A DNA stretch of 64,000 nt from Hoplostethus atlanticus (GCA_034670405.1 JAXDDX010000010.1:5236001-5300000); one strand, 5' to 3'. Counted from the stretch's first letter, positions 13,947-28,000 are shown. The notes: generated by a model from the letters alone, not told the origin. Numbers and translations are program-made.

Positions 13947-14544
13947 AACCGCAGACTTGCTCAGTGAGTGGTTAATAATCTGATGCAAGCGTCTCTAGCG
14001 ATGGAGAAAGATCTTGAGCTATAGTGAGCAGTGAACCACAGAGCCACAGAGCCACAATGCCCTGACAACAGATTGAACAAATTATTCTTGTGTTCCTAGA
14101 ATATACATGTATGATAGAGCTAGGTAAAGACTTATCTACAGGGGTCTTAGATGCTGTTGTATCAGACACAGGCCCACACTAAGGCCTCCATTAGAGGCAG
14201 GCATTTGTAAACTGAACAAATCTTCTGACTTAATCTCTCCATGGATCACTTGAAAGAAATGTCCCTTTTATAAAAGAGATAGCCTGTTGGGGTTTTTACA
14301 TCAAAACAGTCAAGTAAAAACACCCTGTCAAAGAAATCCCTGTCTTACAATAGATGTAATTCAGATAACTTCACTTTTTCAAAGTGTCTGCGACATCACT
14401 GAAGCAGAAGTATCTATCTTTGATGTTCATCCAATGACTCAATTGCACAAGTTGCCCTGAAGTGCATCAAACAGTGGATAAAAGAGGAAGCGATGGAGCT
14501 TCCCTGCTGAGCCTGAGATGGGATTCACGGTCATGATCATCATC

Positions 14545-15318
14545 GGCCGTGGTTACACCTGTCTTTTCAATGCGATCTCGGTCATCCGATCACACCAGGC
14601 TGCATGAAGTGACAGGTGTAGACGCACAGAGGTCGCTTTGTGCTCGCATTGTGTTCGGATCAGCCAGGCCACCTCGCGAGGTGGACGAGCTCGCTTTGTG
14701 TTCGGAACTCTGAATAGTCTAGACGCAATCAGGCACCTCAAAACGCATACAGCGGGGACACGTCATCAAATCACGCCCATTTCCCTCCAGCCACGCGCTT
14801 ACGCACAGACACGGGGGCGCGGAGGTGAGTGTGCTGGCGACACAGACGGGGCTGTAGCTGTTCGCAGATGTGATCAAACGTATGCTTTCGCATACGAAAG
14901 TTCAGCAACCAGTCTGTATCAGTAAATGTTTGAAGGACGATGTTTTCCCACCAGTGCTGGCTGCGTTCTCGGACCCACATGCTTCTCTCCACAGATGTCG
15001 TTGCACCAAGAACCACAATGAATGAGCACATTGCGCGCCGCTGCTGTTGTCTCCTCAATAGCAAATGCCTTGTATGGGCCCTACCGTGACTACACACAAT
15101 TCTTAACATAAAGTAAAGGAGCATAATCTCCCGCACACCCAGCACCATTTTCAGGGATTGTTGTTATGGTTAAATACTGCGTGGGAACCGGAAATCCGAA
15201 CACATATCTGGCCAAAGAGCTCGCATTTAACTGTCAAGTCTAGACGCACCACTTGTGTGTTCCGATTAGCAGATTCCGATTACCGAGATCGCATGAAACG
15301 ACAGGTGTAACCACGGCC
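14545..15318 (-). mobile_element. PIF/Harbinger-type element with transposase fragment
   Basis: The two ends carry the same 19-bp terminal inverted repeat, GGCCGTGGTTACACCTGTC (14545-14563; inverted at 15300-15318). Similarity continues imperfectly to about 40 bp. The interior holds part of a transposase on the minus strand. No DDE nuclease domain is present, so the 774-bp element is non-autonomous. It sits beside an ATC trinucleotide repeat, which obscures the target duplication (ATC on both sides). Confidence 0.8.
14771..15148 (-). pseudogene. Harbinger transposase N-terminal fragment
   Basis: The open frame of 125 codons contains RSMWVRERSQHWWENIVL, FTDTDWLLNFRMRKHTFDHI and APVSVRKRVA, the usual N-terminal region just before the DDE nuclease of HARBI1-like transposases. 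After KRVA the frame diverges (GGKWA) and soon stops, so the catalytic domain is deleted. It lies between the terminal repeats of the element. It is not expected to make an active enzyme; a DNA-binding-only peptide cannot be excluded. Confidence 0.75.
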
Positions 15319-15771
15319 ATCATCATCATCATCATCATCATCAGTGACTCATCCTGTATTCTGTTCGAGCCACAGTCACAACAACACAGTTGTACCCCCT
15401 AGCTGGAGAAAAGCATCATCAACAACATGATATTGACTGCGTTACTTCCCTGTACTGGCCTCAATACAAATGGCTGCAGCTAACCAGGACACAGGTGCTC
15501 TGTGTGGGGATGGCAGAGTGATTACAGAGCAGAGGAACTCAAGGGAAGCCCCACCTCTAAAAAGGACACATTGGCATGGGTCTTATGTCTAATCCACTTC
15601 CTGATTGGCTGGTGATCTCATGTCCAGAGTCTATCAGTGAGAGTTGGTGTGTGCGTCTGAGAGACTGTGTATGTGTCTATGTGAGTGTGTGCATGTGTCT
15701 GTGTTATTGCATGTATGTTTGTGTCTTTGTGCATATCTGCGTCTGTCTTTGTGAGTGTGTCTTTATACACA

Positions 15772-15848
15772 GGGTATCTGCAGGTTTCAGAAAGCCAAAT
15801 TGAAGACTTTTTAATGCTACCTGGAAGACCAAAGACCAATTTTAACCT
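15772..15848. repeat. Fragment of the CTGCAGGTTT repeat family
   Basis: GGTATCTGCAGGTTTCAGAA followed by GAAGACTTTTTAATGC matches one end of the element at 29.05 kb. Confidence 0.5.
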
Positions 15849-18800
15849 GGCTATTTCAAACTGCACATAGCTTATGAATGTTCTGAAACTATAAATGTGC
15901 AGGTTAAGAAAAATGAACAGGTTAAGGGGCCTAATGTTTAGTAAATCAGATACGATGCATATTGTACTACTAACCCCGTTATGTATTAACCTAAGAGTGG
16001 ACAGGCAGAACAAAGACACATGTCACACACTGGTGAAAAAAGAAGACTAAGGCCTTAAAGTTACATCATTTATTGTAAGACCTGCAGATGCCCTGGTATG
16101 GGTCTGTGTCTCTGCGTCCCGTCATGTGTGTGTGTCTGTGTGACATAGGTCCCCTTGTGTCCCTTATCTGAACCACACTAGTTACTCTGGGTGTCCCGTC
16201 ATGCCAAAACAAGGACCGGCCTCATTCCCTGTTGGGCCAGCAAGACAGAAGCTCCTGACCTCAGCTCTTCTGCATGGCTCCATTCAAAAGGAGGAAGTGA
16301 CCTTCTGTTTCCATCGGCTGCAATTTATCTTCTGCTCATTAATTCAAATCAGCTGCCGCAAAACACAAAACCCGACTGATGTTGTCCAGCCGACTCGTCA
16401 TCTAAATAATTAACCCTAGCCGCCTGCTGGTTTGCACCACGGGGGAGCTCTCATGGGTTTAGAGGCAGGGCTGGCTTATAAACACACTGGTTAGTGGAGG
16501 GTGAAGAGGGGCCCATGAGCCATATGTGAGATGGTGGCTTGGCAATTTGATTTATGTCTAGCAGGCGAGGAATTCTTCACAGCGTTATTTCTAAATTGTC
16601 ACCTCGGGTAGAAAAGTCCTTACATGGATCATAAAACGCTTTAAGTTGCACGTTACTGGATCTAATGGGGATCCTCTGGCTGTCACCTGACTTGTCGAGT
16701 TAGCCAGCTCCTTTTACAATACTTTGACCTCCTAAACAGAGCAAGCAAGCTACAGTTATTAGAGGTGAAAAACAAAAAGTTTAACTAACTTAAATTTTCC
16801 GAATCCTGTGGGGAAAGTGGCGTACGCACAGTGTGTGTACGTATCGTTGATATATTTGGCCCCTGGTCGGGACTTTTTATGTGTATCCGCTACCTCCTTA
16901 TTTGATATTCACTAAGCTAGCTAAATGTTATTTCTGGAGGGCTAAGTCTTATTACACTGGTGTGAAATGGTCCCAGTAGGAAGTGGTGGGCGAAGTGAGA
17001 GACTAGTCAGGTGTTGGGCCTGCAGCTCTACCCATGGCCCACCACTGTAGAGCTGGCCAGCAGGCGCAGCAATAGGGGATCCATGGCCTTCAAGGAGCAG
17101 CCCGCCTGACCATCCGCTGCTCAGATGGAGAGGCCTCACTGTGTTTGTGCCCAAGACGGCGGCCACAATGCTGCTATTCTACTGGGCAGCATGGTGGCTG
17201 GGAGGGGGGTGGGGGTGGCAGCAGCTGAACAGAGACAGAGGAGACGACAGGAGAGGGACACAGTGGGGAAAAACAGGGTAGACAACCCTGTTCTCCATTG
17301 TTTCACACATATGATTATATTGGGACAGCCTGCCCAGGTAAATAAACAAGCTCCCCAAGTCAATTTTCATTTTATATTAATTTCAGGTGTCATGATGCAC
17401 TAAACAGGGCGTTGACAGCTGGCGCTTGTGGTCGATGTAGTATTCAAAAAACAAAGCACTAAAAGAGCATTAGTGGAATAAATTACCCATAATTCATTGC
17501 ATCTAAGCAGCATCACATAGAGATGGTCATCACTGGAGACGCACTAGAAGTGCTGTACAGATTAAACAGGCAAAGACTGAAACGTAGCCCACACAATATG
17601 GTGAGGAGACACCCCATGTTACAAAGCTGTTTGTTATTTTTGCTTCATAAAACCAGTGATAATCAGATTACAGTATAATGGTCAACTAACACTGCAGTCG
17701 CAAATGAGCTTATGGTAGTATCATTAGGTTATAAAAGAGTGAGAGCCTCAAATGAAGCTAGCTAGTTCCCATTTTTCATTGTATACTTGATGAACTACTG
17801 GCCTGTCACCAGTCAGCTGAGAGACATTTGTGTTTAGTGTTACAAGATACTAACTAGTTTTACTGTGCAACACTCCAGGAAGAAGTGTTAGCAGTACTGA
17901 TGAATCATGCATGAAGGGGGACTTCTACAATGGCTACTACTGTATCTCAACATGTGTTTAAAAAAAGAGGAACCAGTGCAGGTGCAGTGCAAATCTGTTT
18001 CATTTTCTGTCGCTCTTCTAATTAACAGGACAATGCCACTTTGCATCTTGCACTACCTCCAATGTCTGCAAAAGCCTGCGTGGCTCAGAATGTGCCCTAT
18101 AACGCTTCTCAGCCTCAGGAATGTAGCAACAAACATCATTTAGTTCATGCATTCACAGTCTACTCCGTATAATGTCCTCGTGGTACATGTAACCAATGCC
18201 CTGTTGGTCACCTACTGTACATCCTCCTGCAGCTACAAATATACTGTATGTCAGGCTGTGTTATGTTAAATGCCTCTATGTAGAGTGATATGTACAGTCT
18301 ACTATGCATGGTGTGCCTTGCACCGTCTGTGAGGTCCTGTTGCCTATGACTATCAGTATATACTGTTAAATTCTGCAAGTTGTCAATATGTCTCTGCTCC
18401 AAAGTCACCAAATTCCTCTACAGTTTTTGTACTTGGTGATTAGAGTGGCTCTGATGAAAAGAACAGTGGACAGTGGAGAGAAGAGGCTGGGAGAGGAAAA
18501 AAGGACTAAACGCGGTTATTGTGTTGAGGTCAGCAGGGCCTTGGACGGGCTTCAAAAGTGCAATGAGATGGTCAGTGTACAGACAGAGGAGCCATTACTT
18601 CCCTGCTGAGCGCGTAAGCCGAGCTCAGAGCTTAACGTAAGACAGTAATACAGCCCAGTTCCTCACGCCGCTAAAGACAGACCAGGCTGATTTTTTTCCC
18701 TCTAAACTCATCACTAAGAGGAAGAGAGCCGACATCCAGCTAGGCCTCTAGGCCTGTCCTGTCACCTCTAGTCCTCTTCAAACTGCACCACGAGGAGATT

Positions 18801-20261
18801 AAACCAATCTAGCCATCAGTCAATCAATACAACGGGGAGAGAGCTATTGACAATGAGAAGATAGGGAGGGGAAGCGACTTGGTGTGGTCGATGTTTTCAT
18901 GTGTGATTCTCCTGCCACCTCACCAGATGGGTCTGCCTTAACCGATCGAGAGGGAGACCCGTGCTGTCTCACCACTCAGTCCAGGGCTGATTCATGCTGT
19001 TCTCTTGCTCCCTTTATGAAGGAGAATGCCAAGTCAAGCTGCATGCCGAAAATAAATAAGTCCTGCTTTGTGCACTGGAAGTCGGAGTGGACCCCAAGGA
19101 TTCAGAAAAAGTAAAGTCTTGTTCTACGATGTGTATGTGTTTGCATTAGAGCATGTCAACATTAAGCTGCCAAATTTTGGCGTGCAGAATGATGTAAAAT
19201 CCTATGTAAAGAGAGAAAGGCATGAATTGTGGCTACACACAGCTTACAACCCAGAGGCATCATGTCGTACAACCTAGCATAGCAGCAGCAGGTTAGCCCT
19301 GACAGACACAACATAAGGACCCCAAACATGGTGCAGTCTGGTTTACCAAATTCCTCTGGGGATAATGGCTGCCAAGGCCAAATGCCCCCCCTCCCCTTCT
19401 TGGTAAAAGATTTCTCTAATGGAAACCCCAAAGCTATCATCATCATCATTTCCATTACCTCTCTGCACTCACTAGACTCAGCAAGACAATTAAGAGCTGG
19501 TATCTCTTTTCATTGGAAAAGACAATGACGCCTGCTCTTACAAAATGATTGCTGGCATGAATATAAAGAACATTTCAAGTTAGCACTCATCTTAAGACCT
19601 TTGTTTTCAAGGATAGACTTGTGCTTTTAAGTATTGTCTGGTGCACTCCAGGTTTTTTGCTTTGCTCTCAGTTTATTTTACGCAGTGTTTTAGAAGGAGA
19701 CCCTTCATTGGCACGCTTTAAATGTGTTGGATTTGGATTTCAGCTCTATTACATTATGAAAATCTGGCTGATAAGCAAATTGCTTAATGTAATAAATAAG
19801 TACCTATCAGATCGTCCTCTGTCAACATCTCTATCCAACTGATAAGCAGACAGAAGCCTAATCATCGGACAGCCTTAAATCAGGTACAGAACATTTGATG
19901 CATTATATTTAAGATCTTGGCTACTATATCATCTCAGATAACAAGAATATAATAAGCTGTTCCTTGAAAATGAATCAGAAGCAAGAATGAAAGTGATTAG
20001 ACATGTTACAGGGCAGGGCATTCTTCACCTAAATGGGAAAACTACATAAAGTGACAATACACTGAGGACACTAGATTGTTTGACAGCCATGTCACAGCAT
20101 GCCAAGGTATGTACATTTCAACATTTTTGTCATTACCTTCAAGTGTTGAGCATGGCGCTAACAACCTAAGGCCAAAGCTGGAGGATTGGCAGGCATCACG
20201 CTGGTCCGGCTCAAGAAAAACTAATGACAATCAGCAAGTTCACACCTAATGTTTGTGCACT

Positions 20262-20395
20262 GCACCTCCCTCAACTGGACCAGCCCTATGGCGGCAAACA
20301 TCCACCCTGCTGAAGTGTCCATGAGCAAGACACTAAACCCCTTCTTGCTCCAGGGTTGCTGTTCTGAAGCAGACCCTGACTTCATTGTGGAGAGA
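20262..20395 (+). mobile_element. SINE family B fragment
   Basis: GCGGCAAACATCCACCCTGC, GTCCATGAGCAAGACACTAA and a CCAGGGTTGCTGTTCTG block match the copy at 29.9 kb. Confidence 0.5.
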
Positions 20396-21229
20396 GAAAA
20401 TATCCCTATAAATAGTGTCACACTGTCATTATAACATTATCTCAATTATCTGCTGACATTAATTGCAGGACAAATAATGTACAGCGCGTTTTGTTCTGCA
20501 CCATTATAAGCAGTGGAACGCGCCCGACTAGAACAAAGACTGGAAATCAATCTATTTCATTATATCAGGAATATTGTATCAAAACAATAAAAAGCGGCAA
20601 ATGTCATACCAATGTTTCATCAATACAATAGGCTGAACCTCGGCTCAAGCTTTGTTCCAGTTGAACGCGGAGGTGGCTAAAATACAATGCGTCCATTATC
20701 GGACAAGTCTGCCGTGATTATTCCCGCAAAATCTGGACCAAAAAAACCCCACAATCAGTCAGACCACGGAATTTATACAAGTTTATCATTTGACGTGGCA
20801 ATTGTTGTGACGATACACCCATCTTTCTGACCACAAAGTTAATTTCATCTCTGCCTTCCCAAATCAAACAGGCGCATCCGCTTAAAATAGCGCTGGACGG
20901 TTCCTTGGGTTTCTCCAGCTCCTAAGCCTTGTATAGGTGGACAATGCTCTGGCCCAGGTCCACATCTTGCCACCAAATAGTGGTGGAGGAAAGGAGGAAG
21001 TGGTTCTAAGGGAAATGCCACAACAATCACTAACATTAAGTATTAGCAGCGACTGGGCTAGGCTGCAGGTCCGATAATGGAACTTGGGGGTTCGACTTGG
21101 AGATTTTAAGCACCGCATCGACGATAATCCACCACACTAAAATGATCCTTTTAGCAGTCTCTTGGCCTAGTTAACCAGGCTATACTGACGGGCATATTGG
21201 AAAGTAGACGGGAACGCTGGAATCTCTCC

Positions 21230-21835
21230 AGAGCTAGCAAAATGATGTCCGATAATGGACCCCCTGACGTTATAATGTACGTTAACTAGCAGCTAACGCT
21301 AACGCTCCCATTGGACAGGTTTAGCTCCGCACCTTGAAAACAGTGTGTGATAACTCAACCTAGCAAACTCGTGCGTGTATGTGAAGTAGACCCGAACAAA
21401 CGACAGAAGAAACAGCCCAATTATGACATTTTCCTGAGCATTGTACTGAAGCTTTCCGTGCTAAACCGTTGCAGCAGCACAACGAGACAAAACACTGACT
21501 GCGCGCTGTGGGCAACTCACCGTAAAAGATACCACTTTAGTGTCGACGGGATGTTGTTGCAAATTAGCGACGCAGACCCATTAGGACGACTCCTGTGGCT
21601 GGGGGGCATCCAGGGTGGTATGGCGTTAAGATTAGACAATCCCAAACGAGGCTTTGGTTAGACGGTTGGCCGTGCTCTGTGTGTGTCTGTCTAGTGTGTC
21701 TGTGTGTGTGTTGAAGCTCTCCAAGGCCTGCTGCTGGAGGAAATGGTCTCCGCTCAGTCAACGGAACACGCATGCGCAGATGGACAGCTCGGCCGAGGGC
21801 CGCGCGGGCTGTGAGCGCAACCCTGTGGCCAACAG
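21230..21835. promoter_or_regulatory. CpG-rich promoter-like region with candidate first exons
   Basis: CpG density is well above the surroundings. There is an NRF1-like CGCATGCGCA at 21,769, and CCAAT (minus) near 21,310. On the minus strand an ATG at 21609 opens MPPSHRSRPNGSASLICNN... and stays open to a donor TTACG|GTGAGT at 21,520. On the plus strand ATG at 21,780 opens MDSSAEGRAGCERNPVAN up to a donor CAACAG|GTGAGA at 21,836. I recognise neither peptide and found no downstream exon, so only a promoter/first-exon candidate is claimed. Confidence 0.35.
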
Positions 21836-21895
21836 GTGAGACTGTCAACTGATGGGAAACTTGTTACTGAGCTGGGCCTCCATTCAGCTTTCATG

Positions 21896-21980
21896 ATCTG
21901 TCTGTCTGTCTGTCTATATAATGATGATGGTGATAATGAAAAGATGATTACATTACATTACATTACATACATTACATATT
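21896..21980 (+). repeat. TCTG and ATTAC tandem repeats
   Basis: CTGTCTGTCTGTCTGTCTAT followed, 35 bp on, by ATTACATTACATTACATTAC with decay. Confidence 0.9.
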
Positions 21981-24030
21981 ACATTAAATAATATGAATAA
22001 ATATGTATTGAATATTAAATGTTGAAATATCAATAATAACAATAATAGTAATGAATACAAAATGTCAGTATGTTCTATTGGTTGCAATTTTCAAAAACGT
22101 GACACAGCCAATCACAACCAAATACTGGAGTTATCGGTTTTATAGCAAGTGACATATGGTTTTCAATTGTAGGGAAAACTGTTATTGAAGAGATGTATTG
22201 CAATAAACATTTAACATTTAATAGTCATATTACAGCATGTTTATAATGTGATACTTTATTGATCCCCTAGGGAAATTCTCTTTTGTTGTCACTCTTCAGA
22301 CATGTCTTCTTGCTTCTTGCAATAAATGTACAAGAATTTGTCTCATTGGCATTGATAGACATATTGACAACTAAAAAGGTAACACAGTACATAATAAAAC
22401 ACTTGGTCATGTATGTAAGTGGTTAGTTGTAAACTGACAAGTTTCTGTACATATATTGTACTTGGCCAATTAAGTATTTCTGATTTTACCTATAACCTTA
22501 TGGTAAAATAAATTCATTGAGATGAAATGAAGAAAGAACAAGCAACACATACCTTGAAAGTGTTTTAATATTTTTAAATTGAGAACATAGTTTCTAGACC
22601 TGCTTGGATTTGTAGTGCTGTAATAAACTGTAAACATACAATCACCAGGTAACCTTTCCATAGCTGCATGACATAACAGGTTCAACCCTGAGAAAGCCTC
22701 TGGCCTCCACCCACGTGGGCTCATCAGGAGCACAGCCAATATTGTTTTAGTTCATTGGCTTAATGACCAGACACGCTTATAAACAGGGTAAAACAAATGC
22801 AGACAAGCAATGGAATAATATGGGATGTACACGTTTAGTTCAATCAAAACAATCACTGATTCTTTCCCAGTAACTTGCAGTTTAACTTACAGATGATGGA
22901 TATGATTTGCACCACCCCCATGATATTATTATCTACATGCCTAGTAGAGTGAGACACCCCGCAGCACCACCTAGCGGACAACTAGTTTCCCCATGAACAA
23001 ACCTCTAGTGCAAATGTACAGTGCTTCAAATTGAATCTAGAAACCATGCATCTATTGTGCAGTGTTCTACATGAAAGGTGTAGTTTGCACTGCAACAGAT
23101 GCATACCACGAGTAACCCACTGAGTAATTAGGATATAGACAGTTTTGGTTTTGTTGACAAGTTTGAGGTGCAGTTAAGGTCCTCATATTAAACCTTTTAA
23201 TGTCAAACAGTTCCTGATTCAATCAAGGCACAGCACACATGCGCATGGGTACACACTAATGACAGCAGTAATGCATTAAATGGTAGCACAACATACCAAT
23301 ATGAAGTCAGACAGTTGTGCCATAGGGTATTATTATGCAGCATCATGAGAGACCAATACAACCTTAGCCTATGAACAGAGGGTTAAGCGTGATCAACGAG
23401 AAAACACAAGGAGACAATTGCTAGTGATTTCCTGTACAGCAACGCCTTGAGTTATCCTTGGGATAAAGTAAGGAGTGTGGAAACAAGTCTAAAAAGGTCA
23501 GTACAACACAACAATGTAGAGTAGCTCTCAGAAATTCTACAGATAAATTGCTAAGCTGTATTGACATCTAGTAAAAAATGACCCTTGGGCTTCACAACCC
23601 AACAATTTCAAAAATGTGTAGTCTTATTTGGTTGCTGAAAACTGGACATGTTGCTCATGCAACAGGTCTCCTATGCTGGCCAAAGGCAAGGAAATTCAGT
23701 GGTTATTTCAGAGAGACCGACTGAATCTAATCTATGTTGAAATGAATTAGGTTTAATAATTATCTATCTAGCACTGAAGCTAAAGTAACATCACTGGAGC
23801 TGGAGATGTACCAGTACAATTTGTGATCCCAGGCATGTGTGCTTCAAAATGCTGCATAATCCGTAGGCCTTCCAGAGGAGCTACGGAAAAATGGAACCAT
23901 ATAGGCGTCTGCTACTGGTTTTCAGTTTCAGTGTCAGCGGTTTTGAAATTCAAGCCACCCAATAGTGTGGAAAAAGGGTGTAATCAGACAAATGTAATAC
24001 AACCTTTTTCCTTTTTTTTGTTTTTTTAAA
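21900..24030. other. Spacer between the 21.5-kb CpG region and EDC3
   Basis: AT-rich. It has a repeat-like ATACTTTATTGATCCCCTAG motif at 22,249 that is widespread at fish transposon ends. No gene is seen. Confidence 0.5.
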
Positions 24031-24758
24031 CACATTTATTCACACATTTTTCCTGAGGTGTAATTGAAAAGAAAAAAAAATTGTGATAATGTAACTTTTT
24101 CACTGAAAATTGCTACAATCATTACTAGCCAAAAGGCACCCCTTTGTGATTAAATTGAAAGACACTGGACATGGAAATCCACAATGGGGCAGATTTAGGT
24201 TGGCATTCATTCATTCAGCTGTGCTCAGGGTCACTGGGTCAGGACCAGTCTTCACACGCAATCTAAAGAAGGAAACAGGAACTGTGTCTCTGGCCCTCTG
24301 ACTCATCACAGGGTCAGAGGTCATAGATAGAGACTCACAGTGGTCAGCATTTTGTAAACATATCCACGTCGGGCGAGAGAGGGCAACACAGAGCTGTTAT
24401 CAAAACACCCAAAAGAACAGGAAACCTTTCCCTTTCAAAAACAAGAGGTGCCACACGCAACACATACAGGCGCCCCCGACCCCAGGGAGTTTCCAATGGG
24501 AAAGAGGAAAACCCTACATTGTTAGTACAATTCACCCTTTCAGACGATGCCCCCCAACTTGTCCAGTAGTTGTGTGCATGTTCTGACTGGATGCTGTTTT
24601 GGCTGTGTTGTTGCTCTTGAACTACTGCCACTCACACAATGGCGCCTGATACTCTCTCTGAGGAAACATACCGTTCCCTCCTATTGTCCCTTTGTACTCA
24701 ATTAAGTGCAGTCCAAATGGGCCCCTGCTTTGGGCCCGTGGAGCCAGTGGGTTCCCTG
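24030..24758 (-). other. edc3: EDC3 3' untranslated region (end inferred)
   Basis: There is no open frame after the stop. The nearest clear AATAAA on the minus strand is at 24040-24035, next to T/A-rich tracts, giving a 3' UTR of about 0.7 kb. A longer UTR is possible. Confidence 0.45.
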
Positions 24759-25093
24759 CTATGCCGAGTGCAGAGGGATGACAAACTTGCATCCAAAGGG
24801 CGAGTGGTAGTCGATTCCAACTTCCTGAAACACCAGCTTAGGAATGCCAATGTCACAGAGGTAGACCCTGCCCTCGCTCTCAGCTAGAGGCAGGGGCAGG
24901 CCTAACGAGAGGGTCCACTTTGCCTCGACGGCCTGGTGTTGCCCGCTGACTGGAGGGTCGATGCTGAGGACTGGGGCCCGGTTCTGGTTGGCCCACTCGG
25001 CAGCTAACTGGTACCAGGACTGCTCCCTCAGCAGTGGGTTCTCATGGCAGTCCAAGCAGTTGATAACCAGGTCGACGGGGCTCGCAGGCAGGT
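24759..25093 (-). CDS. edc3: EDC3 last coding exon (residues 365-475 and stop)
   Basis: After GGCCCAG; 335 nt. It encodes PVDLVINCLDC, WANQNRAPVLSIDPPV, YLCDIGIP and the C terminus FGCKFVIPLHSA, with TAG at 24761-24759. Confidence 0.95.
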
Positions 25094-28000
25094 CTGGGCC
25101 ACAGGAAGAGGAGCAGAAAAGAAGAGCATACAATTGGTGGACGCATTGATCCAAAGTTGAATACATTGTTTCCAGTGGGAACAGAACCTCAGACCCTGGT
25201 GGTGTTGGTTGGCTGTACAGGACCACAAGGGATTGGGAGGCGTTAAATAAAGACCACAGGCTACATCTGAAAACATTCAGTAGGTACTACCTACTAAAAC
25301 CTATGCAGCAGGAGTAAAGACACAACCTAACTCATTCCTAAATAAAACCCACTAAATAGAATGCAGGAGGAATAAAGAAACCCACGTCTCCATTCAAAGA
25401 CAGAAACCACTCGGCCATCCTGACCACTGGTGTGTGCAGGGAAAACAAGTGCAACAAGAAAAAATACATGCTGTAACTTCCAGACTTTTCAGACCTATAA
25501 ACCCAAAACCAATCCAGGGGTTAAAATTGCTTAAAAGTAACTAACCCTCCCTAAATATTGGACAGCTTGAGCTTTCGGGTACAGCACTGATTTTACATGG
25601 TGCAACTCCACTAGAGGGCAACATTGTTTTAGTGTGGGATGACAGATTTATCCTTGCACTGATACTCCATGTCTGGATCATGTTTACACATATCAACAGC
25701 AGTTAGGACACAGATCAGCCCACATTGATCACACTAGGCCCTTTATACCAGTGTCATTATGTTTACATTTTACACACTTAGCTGAGGCTGTTATCCAGAG
25801 TGACTTACAATGGGCACAACAGTAGAATAAGCTTCAACTCCTAGATCATCAATAATAAAGAGTACAGTTCACATTCCCAAGACAAGAGGTGTAAAATATT
25901 GTCCTGTGCCCCTAGAAAGTTAGTGACTTTAAGCCCTGTCCGGTCAGGATTAGTTTTACAAAACAATATGAGCAATGTAGTACTTTACATTGCACACCAG
26001 TGATTTCAATAAACTACCCGCACAGGATAAATCTACTGTGATGCTATTCTCTAGAAATACTGAGGTCAGAAATATGCCGTGCAGTACTTCTACTTCAACA
26101 ACATGAAACATTAGGACAACCTGCTCTCTATGAATCAGGCTGACCAGGTGAATCCAGGTGAAAGCTGTGATTCCTTATTGATTTCACAACACTATCTCTG
26201 CGCTACCTTTGACACTGGCCACCTGCTTGGCGTTGGTCATGATGTAGAGGTTGAGCTCGTTGGTGACGGACTCCTGCATCTTGACGAAGTTTGGCAGGAA
26301 CAGGATGACCTCCACCTCGTGGTTGGCCAAGTGTCGGCCACAGCTGATGCCCTGGGCCCCCTGGACGTGGGGCCCACACAGCAGGGCCACTGTGGGCCTC
26401 TGGTGGACGTTCTTTGGGGTGAGCCTAGGGACGTTCAACGCATAAGTCACTCAATAAAGTCAATAAAGTCCCTTTACAAATCATGTAGTACAATATTGAT
26501 TTAAGACACAACATGGATAGGCAATTGAAGTGGTAGAAATGATATGGTTAAATATGTAATCAAACAAACTCCATCTTATCAGAGGTGACGACATCGACTG
26601 GCTGATATCTGAATGATGGGATATATCGTTCTAACCCCAGAGCAGTGTCTTACTCTCTAGGTTTGTCACCTTGAACATTTATGACAGAGATGATTACATA
26701 GAGATATCACAAAACTGATCATTAAACAGTATTTTTAGAACACAAAAATGTTTAGGGAAAAGTGCTTATTCATACAATTATACTTAAATCCATTAACAAA
26801 TGTTATTTGAAAGTCATGTAATGTATGATTTCTGAGGCCGACATCTTTAAAACAATGAGAAAAAAAATCTTTAAATTGGTGAAATCATCTTCATAGACTG
26901 TTTTTCTCCCAAAACATCCCCCTAACAGCATCGACCTCTTCTAGCTTCTTTTAGGCACCAGAAGTGTCCTGCAGTTGGAATTATCTGTGACATTCCTAAA
27001 AATAACATGGTTTAGTTGAAACAGGCGTAAAAGAGGTTTGGCAAGATGGGGAAAAGGTCATCTCTGTTTTCATCAGCCAGTGACATCGACAAAGTTTAAA
27101 AGGAAGTTAAGATGTTTGTAATTCTCATGATCCAAAATAGCCTACATTCTTATTGGAGGTTAATCAGAGCCCTGAAATGACAGTTTAGGCATTGTAGCAT
27201 GTTTCACAAGGCGGGGGTTTCACAAAGACCTGTTCCACAAGGCCACGAGTTGTTCTACTAATAAAACCGTTTTGGTTTTAATAATAAGTCTTTGTTCTCA
27301 GTAGTGCAAAGTGTTGCTGGAATTTCCTCTCTCCCGGTGTTACCTGTCCATTCCATGAACCTTGTGAGTGGGTGACATTGTGCCAGAACACCTTTTCAAC
27401 CACAAACGTCCAGCTACTGGACGAATGGAAAAATGGCTATGTAGACTCTTCCAGTAATCAGGAAGATAGTTGGCGATCTTACTTGCTTCTTCCCATTTTG
27501 TTTTTATGTATGTACACCACTTTGTAAAAATGTTTCAGACAGAACGCATGCATCAGTAACTGTTGTATAAAAGCCATAATACCCAACAGGGCATTCTTCA
27601 CTGTGATTATCGGTACTTAGGTGATGCAGATGGTACTTGGCTGAGGCTTGTACCTATTACATCACCATTTAACCCATATTGATCGTAAAAAGAAAACTGG
27701 TTATTATTGCTATATTAGTGCAGATATTGACAACAAACTGATTTGGGGGCTGGATTTAAGGAGTGTGGAGGCCCACTGCCAATCACTGGTAAACACAGTG
27801 AAACTGCAGTGTAGTATCTAGTGTTTATGATCCTGGTATTACATAACAATTTAACTTGATCTGAGCTCACGGCAGTTCCAGTCTGAAGATTTGAGACACA
27901 GAAGTATTATGGTGCAGTACTCTAATAAACAATAAACCTGTTTGTTATATGATACCAGGCGCTGTGGTTCTTTGATCTTAAAAAAATTACACAGCTCATA

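Larger units (their letters stand above)
15325..21200. other. Gene-poor stretch, no supported gene
   Basis: Apart from the CTGCAGGTTT repeat at 15.8 kb and the SINE B piece at 20.3 kb this is mostly non-repetitive. No open frame resembles a protein family I know. Confidence 0.55.

Noticed and set aside
1-24000. CLK3 or another expected neighbour of EDC3
   Set aside because: No kinase motif or other known exon was seen in either orientation, so I do not annotate a gene there.
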